From NCBI GenBank assembly GCA_022843945.1, contig JALHMR010000010.1, forward strand, positions 62,001 to 126,000: a stretch of DNA of 64,000 bases, written 5' to 3'. The notes under the pieces were generated by a model. That model saw only the letters and a list, made by a program, of their open reading frames with translations. It did no database searches and was not told the origin of the DNA. Positions within the stretch are counted from its first letter, which is position 1. Every line of letters starts with the position of its first letter. Source of the stretch: Rhodospirillaceae bacterium (lineage in GTDB: Bacteria; Pseudomonadota; Alphaproteobacteria; CACIAM-22H2). The position numbers and the translations under genes are program-made. Below, one piece after another: positions 34,583 to 42,809 of the stretch.

Positions 34583-35455
34583 TTGGCTGTGGCGACGCTC
34601 AAAAAGCTCCTAAATGCTGCCGGAATCGATGGCCGCGCCTGGTTTCAGACACTGGCTGCGGCCAGTCTGGAGGCCGCCGTCCGTGAGCAGGGGCTGGCCG
34701 ACACCATCGCTCGGCTGCGGACGATCGTGCCGGAGACGAGGGATCAGTACACCGCGACGTTCGATTCCGCTGAATATCAGCGATACTGGGAATTGAAGAT
34801 GCGGGGCCTGCATGCGTTTCAGGTGCAGGCGGCGCTGGAGGGGCTGGCCCGGATAGACGGTCAGGCGCTGACCGTCGCCGATATCGGCGATTCCTCGGGC
34901 AACCACGCGGCCTATCTGAAGGCGTTGGCGCCTGCCGGAAAGCTTGGCCGTTTCGTCAGCGTCAATATGGACCCGGTTGCCATCGAGAAAATCCGGGCAA
35001 AGGGTGGTGAGGCTGAGCTAGCCCGGGCAGAAGGGCTGCCGACAGACCTCCGGGCCGACCTCTATCTCTGCTTCGAAACGCTGGAGCACCTTACCGACCC
35101 GGTGCGGTTTCTACACAAATTGGCGCGCGAGTCGGGGCGAGGAATCGTTCTGTCGATGCCCTATCGGCGGGTCAGCCGTTTCGGGGGCGAGCTGTTGCGT
35201 TATCCGCTAGACAAGCTGCCCGCTGACCTGACTCCTGAGGCAGTCCATATATTCGAGCTCTCTCCGGAAGACTGGAAACTGCTGGCGCGGTTTTCCGGGT
35301 TCCGCTGTGTATTCGAGCGACGTTATCTCCAGTATCCCACGGCGCATCCTCTTCGGCTGCTGGCCCCGATGTGGCGCCGACTGGATTTCGAGGGTTTCAT
35401 AGCGCTCTTCCTGATACCTGATTCGTCACTTTCCAGCCGCTATACCGGCTGGTGA
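34583..35455 (+). CDS. Class I SAM-dependent methyltransferase-like protein
   Basis: A 290-residue protein with motif I as VADIGDSSGNHAAYL at about residue 93 (an atypical glycine-poor form), an acidic residue in VSVNMDPVAIEKI, and DLYLCFETLEHLTDPVRFL at the motif IV position. VLSMPYRRVSRFG near residue 190 resembles methyltransferases near glycan genes. The start is uncertain: TTG 34583 or GTG 34589, with no clear Shine-Dalgarno. It opens the third plus-strand operon and its TGA overlaps the heparinase-like gene by GTGA. The altered motif I (DSSGN in place of GxGxG) leaves open that it binds SAM poorly. Confidence 0.65.
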   Translation: MAVATLKKLLNAAGIDGRAWFQTLAAASLEAAVREQGLADTIARLRTIVPETRDQYTATFDSAEYQRYWELKMRGLHAFQVQAALEGLARIDGQALTVADIGDSSGNHAAYLKALAPAGKLGRFVSVNMDPVAIEKIRAKGGEAELARAEGLPTDLRADLYLCFETLEHLTDPVRFLHKLARESGRGIVLSMPYRRVSRFGGELLRYPLDKLPADLTPEAVHIFELSPEDWKLLARFSGFRCVFERRYLQYPTAHPLRLLAPMWRRLDFEGFIALFLIPDSSLSSRYTGW

Positions 35456-37218
35456 GAATGCTGCAAAGCCTGGTCAGGCGGGCCGCCGCGCTGCTGTCGG
35501 ACGATACGCTGCGCCGGTGGGCCTTTGCGCGGCTCACCGGAACCCTACCGCCGGCAGCCGCATGGCAATGGCAACCGCCGCCGTATCTTCCGGTGCCGCT
35601 GCCTGTGGCGCCCGCGCCGGCCGCACTTCGTTCGGACCTATTTTCGGCAGCACGCCGGAATGCCCTGTCTGCCCGGGCTCGCGCGGCCGGAAGCTCCGGC
35701 TTTCATGGTGTCGATCTTTCGGCCTTCATCAGGGAGCCTTCCAGCGAGATTTTCAAACTCGGCAATGACCTTGAGTTCACCCTCGCGATTCACCGCTTTG
35801 CCTGGCTCCCGGCAAATCGGGGCCGGGTCGCGGATGACGATGTCCAGCGGGTCTGGGATTGGTGGCAAACAACCTTCGGCGCATCGGCAGAAGGTTGGGC
35901 TTGGCACCCTTACACGGCGGCCGAGCGGTGCCTGAATCTACTGGATTTCCTTGAGGGCTCGGCCAGTCCGGCTCTCGAGGCCGCCTTGTGCAGGACAATA
36001 CCGGTGCATCTCAGGTGCATCGCGGACCAGCTCGAATACTTCGGGGAACAGGCGACAGGGAATCACCTGGCAAATAACGGTAGAGGGCTCTACCGCCTGG
36101 GACTGGCGGCGGGCGACGTCGCCGCCACCGCCGCCGGTCGTCAGATCCTGATCACCGAAGCGCAGCGGATATTCGGCCCGGAAGGCGTGCTTCGGGAAGG
36201 TTCGAGCCACTATCATCTGTTGGCGTCAAAATGGTACCTCGACTGCTGGCGTTGGGCGGTAGTGTGCCGGGACCAAGGGGAACCGGAGCTTCGGAGCATC
36301 GCCAAGCGCGCCCTCAAGGGATGCCGTCATGTTTCCCTGGGCGGCATCCTGCCCCGTGTCGGCGACATCAGCCCTGACAGTCCGCCGGACGATCTGGCCG
36401 AGTTCGTCTTTCCTTTCGTTGAATCGACCGCTCCCGGCCCCGCAACCTGGCTGCAAAGATTGCCTGCCTCCGACAGCGCCCTTATCGAGGGGCTTATGGC
36501 CGAAATCCCCGGCGGCGGCGTCGACGATCGGGAATGGAAGGTGGCCCTGTGGGGCGACTGGCGATTGATCACCTACGTGCCGCTGGACGGCTGGGCCCCG
36601 CTTCCGGGGCACGGGCACTCGGACCTCGGCGGCTTTCAGCTGCATTGGCGCGACCAGGTGGTGGTCATTGATCCGGGGCGCGGCCAGTACGGCGATCGCG
36701 GTGATGCGCACCTCTATCGCATCTCCAAGGTGCACTCCGTGGTCGAGGTGGACGGAGAGCCGGCCTACCCGCTCAATCGGCCCGTTTACAGCGACGCTTT
36801 CCGATCGCACCTGATCGCGACACCCCCGTCGTGCGCGCGCACGACCGCTCCCACCGGGCTGCGCCTGCGCCATCATGGGTTCTCCCGCTATCGTGGCCGT
36901 CGCGCGGCTGAAAGATGGTGGTCTCATCAGGACGACAGCGGTGCCCTGGAGATTCGAGATATCGTGGATGGAGAAGGAACTGCGCTGATCACGCGCCGCA
37001 TCGTTACTCCGCTCGTACCCAAGAGAATAGAGGGAGGGGTTCATCTCGAGGCTCCCGTCGCTCTCCGGGTAACGGGCCAGGGCACGGTCAGCATCGTCCC
37101 GGTGATGATCTGGTCTGCTTATGGAGAGGGGCGGACGGGCTGGGCGATCGAGTGGTCCTTTCGCGGGCGCCTGCCGGTCGAAGCCCGCCTCAGCTTTCAG
37201 AGCGCACCATCATCGTGA
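35452..37218 (+). CDS. Heparinase II/III-family protein (first copy)
   Basis: A 588-residue protein with an alginate-lyase/heparinase II/III architecture: an alpha-barrel domain to about residue 320 (GNHLANNGRGLYRLGLA, LREGSSHYHLLASKWYLD) and a beta-sandwich heparinase-like domain from about 360 (LPGHGHSDLGGFQLHW, VVVIDPGRGQYGD). His in GHGHSDLG corresponds to a conserved active-site region. Family lyases split uronic-acid polysaccharides. Members in biosynthetic loci may trim or modify the nascent polymer. No signal peptide is evident (the N-terminus is arginine-rich), so cellular location is unclear. GTG 35452 overlaps the previous stop. A second copy lies at 56408. Confidence 0.75.
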   Translation: MRMLQSLVRRAAALLSDDTLRRWAFARLTGTLPPAAAWQWQPPPYLPVPLPVAPAPAALRSDLFSAARRNALSARARAAGSSGFHGVDLSAFIREPSSEIFKLGNDLEFTLAIHRFAWLPANRGRVADDDVQRVWDWWQTTFGASAEGWAWHPYTAAERCLNLLDFLEGSASPALEAALCRTIPVHLRCIADQLEYFGEQATGNHLANNGRGLYRLGLAAGDVAATAAGRQILITEAQRIFGPEGVLREGSSHYHLLASKWYLDCWRWAVVCRDQGEPELRSIAKRALKGCRHVSLGGILPRVGDISPDSPPDDLAEFVFPFVESTAPGPATWLQRLPASDSALIEGLMAEIPGGGVDDREWKVALWGDWRLITYVPLDGWAPLPGHGHSDLGGFQLHWRDQVVVIDPGRGQYGDRGDAHLYRISKVHSVVEVDGEPAYPLNRPVYSDAFRSHLIATPPSCARTTAPTGLRLRHHGFSRYRGRRAAERWWSHQDDSGALEIRDIVDGEGTALITRRIVTPLVPKRIEGGVHLEAPVALRVTGQGTVSIVPVMIWSAYGEGRTGWAIEWSFRGRLPVEARLSFQSAPSS

Positions 37219-38045
37219 CCGCGCCAACCGTCAGCGTGGTGGTCCCGGCATTCAACGCGAGCGCGACAATCGAACGATGCCTTTCCAGTATCGTCGCGCA
37301 AACCGTTCTCCCGCACGAGATTCTGGTTGTCGATGACGGTTCGCGAGATGACACCCTGACGCGCGCGCAAGATTTCGCATCACGACATCCCACGCTGAAC
37401 TGGATTATCAAGTCGCAGCCCAACGGGGGTGCAGGCGCTGCGCGCAATGCCGGAATTGCCGCCGCCAGCGGGCAAGCGCTGGCCTTTCTGGATGCGGACG
37501 ATCACTGGTTGCCTGAAAAGCTTGCCACAAGCATCGCAGCATTTTCCGACGACGTATCAATGGTGTCGCACGACATGCTGGCGGTTGATGAAGCGGGCCG
37601 GCAGACCATGCTGGTCAGCAGCCGGCATATGCCGACGCCAGGAAACCCGTTCGAGCGGCTCTTCATCAGGGGCTTTGTCGCGACATCGACAGTGCTGGTT
37701 CGCCGGGATCTGGTTGCGCGAGAAGGGGGGTTCGACGAGAACCTGCCTGCCGCACAAGACTACGATCTGTGGTTGCGCCTGGCTGCCGATCCTTACTTTG
37801 TGCTCGTGGTCTTGCCGAAACCCATGACGATCTATGCGCTGCGTTCGGGAAGCATTACGACACAGGCGTTTACGCGGCTGATTTGCGGATTGCGCGTTAT
37901 TCGCAAACTGTATCCGCTATTGCGTACCCGGAGCCGCACGCCGCATATCACCGTGCTCAAGAAAGCTCTCATTCTGCTGGGCGAGTTCTTTTTGAACGTG
38001 CGCGGCAACCTCCTACGCGTTCGAGCCCGGCGCCTCCCAGCATGA
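37215..38045 (+). CDS. Glycosyltransferase family 2
   Basis: Start GTG 37215 overlaps the preceding stop (GTGA) and gives 276 residues; the frame extends further upstream but only inside the heparinase-like gene. The GT-A signature is complete: VSVVVPAFNASATIERCL, EILVVDDGSRDDT, NGGAGAARNAGIAAASG, and the DxD motif in LAFLDADDHWLP. AAQDYDLWLRLA near residue 185 is the acceptor-region ED/DYDLW motif. It would add one sugar from a nucleotide donor on the cytoplasmic face. It overlaps the following one-TM micro-protein by four bases. Confidence 0.88.
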   Translation: MTAPTVSVVVPAFNASATIERCLSSIVAQTVLPHEILVVDDGSRDDTLTRAQDFASRHPTLNWIIKSQPNGGAGAARNAGIAAASGQALAFLDADDHWLPEKLATSIAAFSDDVSMVSHDMLAVDEAGRQTMLVSSRHMPTPGNPFERLFIRGFVATSTVLVRRDLVAREGGFDENLPAAQDYDLWLRLAADPYFVLVVLPKPMTIYALRSGSITTQAFTRLICGLRVIRKLYPLLRTRSRTPHITVLKKALILLGEFFLNVRGNLLRVRARRLPA

Positions 38046-38161
38046 ACACCGGCATGCTCGCTATACTGCTGTGGATTTGGGCCGTGCTGGTGATCGGTGC
38101 GTACCTCTATCAGTTTGCCCCCGCTCTGCCGTCTGTTCTGCGTGCTCTCGGTATCGGATAG
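38042..38161 (+). CDS. Small single-TM protein, partner of the second GT-C-like gene
   Basis: A 39-residue frame from ATG 38042 to TAG 38159-38161, starting by ATGA overlap with the GT2 gene. Residues 4-23 form a hydrophobic helix (GMLAILLWIWAVLVIGAYLY), followed by QFAPALPSVLRALGIG. The last G of its stop is the first base of the GTG start of the GT-C gene. The arrangement and the Y-x-Y-x-x-A-P ... L-G-I motif match the micro-protein at 26889, which precedes a paralogous GT-C gene. That repeat makes a chance frame unlikely. Possible role: small subunit, chaperone or stabiliser of the GT-C protein. Confidence 0.6.
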   Translation: MNTGMLAILLWIWAVLVIGAYLYQFAPALPSVLRALGIG

Positions 38162-40062
38162 TGCCGCTGCTGATCGTCATCCTTGAAGTTCTCGGTTGCC
38201 TGGGATTCGGCGCTCTCACATTGCGGGCATGCGGTGTTCTAAGCCGGCTGTCGCCTTTCGAGCGCCTGACCTGGTCTTTCGCGATTGGATTCGGCGTGAC
38301 CGGCTGGCTGGTTTTCTTTCTTGGGTGGAGCGGCTGTCTATCCCAGTGGCCATTGGGGGGCCTTCTCGTCATCGGCTGCGCGTGTCTGGCGGCGCTCCTG
38401 TCCGGGCCGAAGCCGCTTCAGTGGCCGGCGCTGACCAGGCTCGATTGGCTTGGCATCGCCCTGATCGCTGTCGTTTTCCTGTTTGATCTGACCGAAGCAC
38501 TCTCGCCGCCGGCCGACGCCGATTCCCTGGCCTATCATTTCGCGACGCCAAAGCGCCTTCTGCAGATCGGCGCGCTGGATTTCGTGCCTCGCGCCGTCGA
38601 TGGCGCAGCACCTCTTCTCGTGCAGATGACATACGTTCCAGCGCTGGGTCTGGGGGGAGAGAAGGCGCTGATGCTGTGGACGATGCTCTCCGGCTGGGGG
38701 GCAGGGGCGTTGATTTTCACCACGGCGCGGCGGTTCGTTAGCCGGGGCTGGGCGATGTTAATCGCCCTGCTCGTTCTCACGACGCCCGCGGTGATCTATG
38801 GCGGCGGAACCGGCCAGGTTGAAGTTCGGGCGACACTCTTCGTCCTTGTTGCGGCGCTCTGCGTCGCGGAAGCGGCAAAGACATCATTGGCTCGCTACGC
38901 GCTGATCGCGGGGCTGATGGCGGGGTTCTATGCGGGGACGAAATATCTTGGTCTCCTGTTTGTCGTAAGCGCCGGCGTTGTATTGCTGCTGTCGGCGTTC
39001 AGTTCTGGTCGTGCCGTGCGGCACGCGGCAGTGTTCTCCGTTGGCGCGATCCTCGCTGGATTTCAGTGGTATTTCTGGAACTGGCTGCATAGCGGTGATC
39101 CCATTTTTCCGTTCCTGGTCGGTCGGCTTGGCATCGGCGATGTATCTCTATGGCCTGCCGACTACCAGAAGTGGTTTGAGAGCGGGTTTTTTGATGTCGA
39201 GCGGGCGGTCCCGAGCTCCGTGTGGTGGCTCTTTGCCTATCCGGTTAAGGCCACCTTCGCTGGCGCGCCTGAATTCGAATCAGCTCGCACGGGACTGGGG
39301 CCATTTTTGGCGCTCGTGGCGCCGCTGGCGCTCCTTGGCGCCTATCAAGTTCGCCAGCGGCTGCTGACAAGCCCGCTGGTGATCCTCATGGCGATCGGAA
39401 TCCTCTTCTATGTTTTGTGGTTTCTGACTGGCTCGTCGCAGCGGATACGTCACCTGGTGCCCATCTATGCTCTGATTGTGATTCCGATGGCGACGGCAGC
39501 TGTACGCTATTCATCGGAACACGGTCTCAAGACTCTTTTGTCGACAATCGTTGGCGTGACGTTGGTCATTCAACTAGCCGGGCATGCTGTCTACTCTGCC
39601 AACTACACTCGCTATGTGCTGGGCGCCGAAACCCGCGAAGCATTTCTTCATCGGAACATCACGGCCTTTGATCTCGTCGACTGGGTTAACCGAAATCTGG
39701 ATCAGGCCGACCAGCTCTTCACCACGCAACGGCAGCTGATCTATTTTCTGGCCGTTCCGGTTCTTTACGGCCATCAGTATCTCGACGCCCGGGTCGATCT
39801 GCGCGCGGAGGCGGCGCCCGATCGCCTGCTGGCGCAGCTTCGCAAGCAAGCGGTGACGCACGTGATGCTGGCGCACGGTATGGCCGGCGCCGAGCGGGTT
39901 CTGAGCCCGGTGGACCTGATCTGGGAGCCCCTGAAGAAGGCTGCTTGTATGACGCTCTTGTATTCCGGAGAGTTCACGAATATTACCTCGCGAGCGCTTG
40001 CGGTGCGCGATGGCCGGTTCGTAGCGGAAATCTATGTTTTGCGTGAATCGTGCCGTTTGTGA
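38161..40062 (+). CDS. Polytopic membrane protein, GT-C-like glycosyltransferase
   Basis: The start GTG 38161 shares its base with the preceding stop and yields 633 residues. About ten to twelve hydrophobic segments are visible, and PPADADSLAYHFATPK (Asp119, Asp121) is the putative catalytic loop. SPFERLTWSFAIGFG near residue 31 and the acidic loop match the paralogue at 27060. The last 120 residues are hydrophilic and probably periplasmic. It likely transfers a sugar from a polyprenyl-phosphate donor in the periplasm, but a polymerase role cannot be excluded. The 123-base gap that follows holds an imperfect GC hairpin and no gene. Confidence 0.65.
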   Translation: MPLLIVILEVLGCLGFGALTLRACGVLSRLSPFERLTWSFAIGFGVTGWLVFFLGWSGCLSQWPLGGLLVIGCACLAALLSGPKPLQWPALTRLDWLGIALIAVVFLFDLTEALSPPADADSLAYHFATPKRLLQIGALDFVPRAVDGAAPLLVQMTYVPALGLGGEKALMLWTMLSGWGAGALIFTTARRFVSRGWAMLIALLVLTTPAVIYGGGTGQVEVRATLFVLVAALCVAEAAKTSLARYALIAGLMAGFYAGTKYLGLLFVVSAGVVLLLSAFSSGRAVRHAAVFSVGAILAGFQWYFWNWLHSGDPIFPFLVGRLGIGDVSLWPADYQKWFESGFFDVERAVPSSVWWLFAYPVKATFAGAPEFESARTGLGPFLALVAPLALLGAYQVRQRLLTSPLVILMAIGILFYVLWFLTGSSQRIRHLVPIYALIVIPMATAAVRYSSEHGLKTLLSTIVGVTLVIQLAGHAVYSANYTRYVLGAETREAFLHRNITAFDLVDWVNRNLDQADQLFTTQRQLIYFLAVPVLYGHQYLDARVDLRAEAAPDRLLAQLRKQAVTHVMLAHGMAGAERVLSPVDLIWEPLKKAACMTLLYSGEFTNITSRALAVRDGRFVAEIYVLRESCRL

Positions 40063-40185
40063 AAGCCGCGTGCCCGGGCCCGTCTATGGCCGGGTGTGCC
40101 GGAGCATGCCTCGATGTGAAACTGGTGGCGCGCTGACTGCCGGATACGTGCTTTGTCGCTCAACGACGCTGTGAGTTAGGCGCCC

Positions 40186-40905
40186 ATGAATCCCAATGCT
40201 GCTTCCCAAGCCGTAAAAGTATCGATCATCATTCCGGCGTATAACGAGAAGGCGACCATCCTCCCGCTGTTGAGGGCCGTTAATGCCCAGCGTGTTGATG
40301 GCTTCGATCTCGAGATCATCGTCATCGACGACGGCTCGAAGGACGGCACGGCCGATCTGCTGGAGGGAGAGCCGTCGCTCTACGCGAAGCTGATTCGTCT
40401 ATCGCGCAACTCGGGGAAAGGAGCTGCGGTAAAGGCCGGGCTCGAGACGGCCGCCGGGGACTACATCCTCTTTCAGGATGCGGATCTCGAATACGATCCC
40501 GCGGACTACGCCACCCTGTTCAGGCCGATCCGGCGGTTCAACGCCGAAATAGTCATCGGCAGCCGGATGCTGGCGCCCGAATACACGCGTGTATCGTACT
40601 TTTGGCACAAGATAGGTAACCGCTCGATCACGCTGCTGTTCAATATCCTGAACAACACGACATTTACGGACATCTATAGCTGCTACCTACTCTATCGCCG
40701 GGAGCTCCTGGACCCGAGATCCCTGACCACTTACGGCTGGGAGCAGCACGCGGAGATCCTCTCGCGCATCCTTGCAAAGGCGAAGAACATCTACGAGGTA
40801 CCCATCAGCTATGCCGGGCGCTCGTACGAGGAGGGCAAGAAGATTCGAGCCCAGCACGTTCTAGCGGTCTTTTGGACGATTTTCGTCAGACGCCTCTTTC
40901 GCTAG
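40186..40905 (+). CDS. Glycosyltransferase family 2, DPM1-like
   Basis: A 239-residue GT-A enzyme: VSIIIPAYNEKATIL, IIVIDDGSKDGTAD, RNSGKGAAVKAGLETAAGD, and the DAD in LFQDADLEYDP. SYFWHKIGNRSITLLFNILNNTTFTD and YGWEQHAEIL follow the DPM1/polyprenyl-phosphate mannosyltransferase pattern. No C-terminal membrane helices are present, unlike the GT2 at 30623. It could make a polyprenyl-phosphate sugar for a GT-C enzyme, or add a sugar directly. It is the first gene after a 123-base gap, so a promoter may lie there, but none is clear. Confidence 0.85.
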   Translation: MNPNAASQAVKVSIIIPAYNEKATILPLLRAVNAQRVDGFDLEIIVIDDGSKDGTADLLEGEPSLYAKLIRLSRNSGKGAAVKAGLETAAGDYILFQDADLEYDPADYATLFRPIRRFNAEIVIGSRMLAPEYTRVSYFWHKIGNRSITLLFNILNNTTFTDIYSCYLLYRRELLDPRSLTTYGWEQHAEILSRILAKAKNIYEVPISYAGRSYEEGKKIRAQHVLAVFWTIFVRRLFR

Positions 40906-40925
40906 GCGGGAAACTCGGCAGAAGC

Positions 40926-40985
40926 ATGACGACGAGGCAGAAAATGACCTGTGAAGCCTGCGGGCACCGGAGATCCGCGCTATGA
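40926..40985 (+). CDS. Candidate 19-residue micro-ORF before the SDR gene
   Basis: ATG 40926 opens a 19-codon frame (MTTRQKMTCEACGHRRSAL) whose TGA overlaps the SDR start as ATGA (40982-40985). It contains CxxCGH. It may serve only translational coupling, or be chance. Its upstream GCAGAAG tract is a weak ribosome site. Confidence 0.2.
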   Translation: MTTRQKMTCEACGHRRSAL

Positions 40986-41701
40986 GTGGCGCCCTGGCAG
41001 GAAGGGTTGCCGTTGTCACCGGCGCGACCCGCGGGATCGGCTGGGCCATTGCCGAGCGATTCGTCGCCGAGGGTGCGACGGTTGTCGCCACCGGCCGTCG
41101 CGGAGATGCTCCGAGGCCGGCCGGCTGCTCTTATGTCTCTGTCGATCTCGATGACGATTCTTCAACCGCGGACTTCCTCGCGGAGCTTGGTCGCCTCCAG
41201 CCGGATATCCTGGTCAACAATGCTGGCGTCAACAAGGTATCGCCCTTCACGGAAATCGCCCGTGCCGATTTCGATCGCATCCAGCGCGTCAATATCCAGG
41301 CTCCTTTCCTTTTCTGCCAGGCCGTCGTGCCGGGCATGCGGCGGAAAAAATGGGGACGCATCGTCAATATTTCCTCGATATGGGGAAAGCTGGGCAAGGA
41401 GTTCAGGGCGTCATATGCGGCGAGCAAGTTTGCCTTGGCCGGGATGACGTCTTCGCTCGCCGCTGAAGTGGCCAAGGACGGAATCCTGGCCAACTGCGTC
41501 TCTCCAGGCCCCATCGAAACAGAGATGACCCGTAAGAACCTGACGCCTCCAATGCTCGCGGAGCTTTTGCAGCTCGTGCCCGCCGGCCGTTTGGGTCGCG
41601 CCGAGGAAGTGGCGGCGCTGGTCGCCTGGCTGGCAGGCCCCGAAAACACCTTCGTTGCCGGCCAGAATATCGCTATTGACGGGGGCATGACGCGTGTCTG
41701 A
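40982..41701 (+). CDS. Short-chain dehydrogenase/reductase
   Basis: A 239-residue classical SDR. The NAD(P) site TGATRGIGWAIA begins at about residue 13, NNAG is at residues 80-83, the catalytic Ser is in VNISSIWG, and Tyr/Lys in SYAASKFAL. The C-terminal GPENTFVAGQNIAIDGG is typical of FabG-like members. It overlaps the 3-dehydroquinate-synthase-like gene by eight bases, so the two probably act in sequence: the cyclase product would be a ketone that an SDR could reduce. Assignment as FabG of fatty-acid synthesis is unlikely in this setting. Confidence 0.85.
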   Translation: MSGALAGRVAVVTGATRGIGWAIAERFVAEGATVVATGRRGDAPRPAGCSYVSVDLDDDSSTADFLAELGRLQPDILVNNAGVNKVSPFTEIARADFDRIQRVNIQAPFLFCQAVVPGMRRKKWGRIVNISSIWGKLGKEFRASYAASKFALAGMTSSLAAEVAKDGILANCVSPGPIETEMTRKNLTPPMLAELLQLVPAGRLGRAEEVAALVAWLAGPENTFVAGQNIAIDGGMTRV

Positions 41702-42764
41702 GTCCTTCTCCGTCCAGTCGCATACCGGTCCTTATCAGGTTCATTTTGCCGGCGGGGCGCTGGCGCGCCTTAACACCCTCGTAAGCGGCACGATTCATGT
41801 CTTGGTCGATGCTCGCATTGCCCGGCTGTACGAGGAGCCTCTAAGGGGCTTGCGCGCCGCCTCCGTGACCCTGGTGGAAGCAGAGGAGCGCGCGAAGACT
41901 CTCGAAGAGATGCCGCTCTATGTCCGCAAGCTGCTCGAACAGGGGTTCCGGCGACATCACCGACTGGTGGCCATCGGAGGCGGCATCATTCAGGATATCA
42001 CCTGCTTCCTGGCCGCGACGATGATGCGCGGTGTTGATTGGCTTTTCTTTCCCACGACACTGCTTGCACAAGCCGATTCGTGCATTGGCTCGAAGAGCTC
42101 AATCAACGTCGGAAGTTTCAAGAACGTTCTCGGTACCTTTACGCCCCCGCGGGAGGTCTTCATCGATGTCGGTCTGTTGCGCACGCTCGACGAGCGGGAT
42201 GTGCGGTCCGGCGTGGGAGAGATCTTGAAGGTCCATGCGATCGACGGGCCCGAATCATTCCAGGACGTCGCCAAGGCCTATGATCGGCTGTTCGAGGACG
42301 ATGCGGTGCTCGCGCACTATATTCAGCGTGCCCTCCGCATCAAGAAGCGCTTTATCGAAGAGGACGAGTTCGATCGCGGGCCGCGACAGATTTTCAACTA
42401 CGGCCATACCTTCGGACATGCCATCGAAGCGGCGACTGAATTTGCCGTCCCTCATGGCATCGCCGTTACGATGGGAATGGATCTGGCTAATTTTCTCGCC
42501 TGGCGTCTTGGCCATTCCGACCGGCAGACGTTTGACCGGATGCATCCGACGCTGCGTCGAAATTACAGGGGGTACGAAACTCTCTCTATTCCGGGCGACA
42601 GGTTTTTTGCGGCACTTCAGCACGACAAGAAGAATATCGGGCAGAGAGAGGTGACGGCGATATTGCCAGACATGCGGGGCTGCCCGGTCAGGGTTCAACG
42701 GCCTGCCGACGCGCCGTTTCAGGACGCCTGCACCTCCTATTTCGAGGGTTGCCGTCTTGCGTGA
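41694..42764 (+). CDS. 3-dehydroquinate synthase-like sugar-phosphate cyclase
   Basis: A 356-residue AroB-superfamily protein. GGGIIQDITCFLA is the NAD-binding signature, and TTLLAQADSCIGSKSSINVG the conserved loop. The zinc ligands are Glu176 (GVGEILK), His238/His242 (YGHTFGHAIEAA) and His254 (VPHGIAVTMG). Typical AroB has 'GG..GD..GF.A..Y.RG' with GD after GG; here the Gly-Asp is preceded by IIQ. Relatives include 2-deoxy-scyllo-inosose and 2-epi-5-epi-valiolone synthases. Coupling to an SDR in a glycan locus suggests cyclisation of a sugar phosphate into a cyclitol or carbasugar for the polymer. Substrate is inferred, not shown. Start GTG 41694. Confidence 0.78.
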   Translation: MSESFSVQSHTGPYQVHFAGGALARLNTLVSGTIHVLVDARIARLYEEPLRGLRAASVTLVEAEERAKTLEEMPLYVRKLLEQGFRRHHRLVAIGGGIIQDITCFLAATMMRGVDWLFFPTTLLAQADSCIGSKSSINVGSFKNVLGTFTPPREVFIDVGLLRTLDERDVRSGVGEILKVHAIDGPESFQDVAKAYDRLFEDDAVLAHYIQRALRIKKRFIEEDEFDRGPRQIFNYGHTFGHAIEAATEFAVPHGIAVTMGMDLANFLAWRLGHSDRQTFDRMHPTLRRNYRGYETLSIPGDRFFAALQHDKKNIGQREVTAILPDMRGCPVRVQRPADAPFQDACTSYFEGCRLA

Positions 42765-42809
42765 TGCGATCGTTGCGGTCCCGCACCTGCTTCAGCGGGT
42801 CACGGCTTC

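Noticed and set aside
40063-40185. GC-rich imperfect hairpin (about CCCGGGCC to GGCCGGG) in the 123-base gap as a terminator
   Set aside because: One-base bulge and no T-run; too weak to list.
40926-40985. Treating the CxxCGH micro-ORF as a zinc-ribbon protein
   Set aside because: Only one CxxC and 19 residues; listed as a candidate frame at low confidence only.
41694-42764. Calling the AroB-like gene the shikimate-pathway aroB
   Set aside because: No aroK or other shikimate neighbours, coupling to an SDR, altered NAD-loop.
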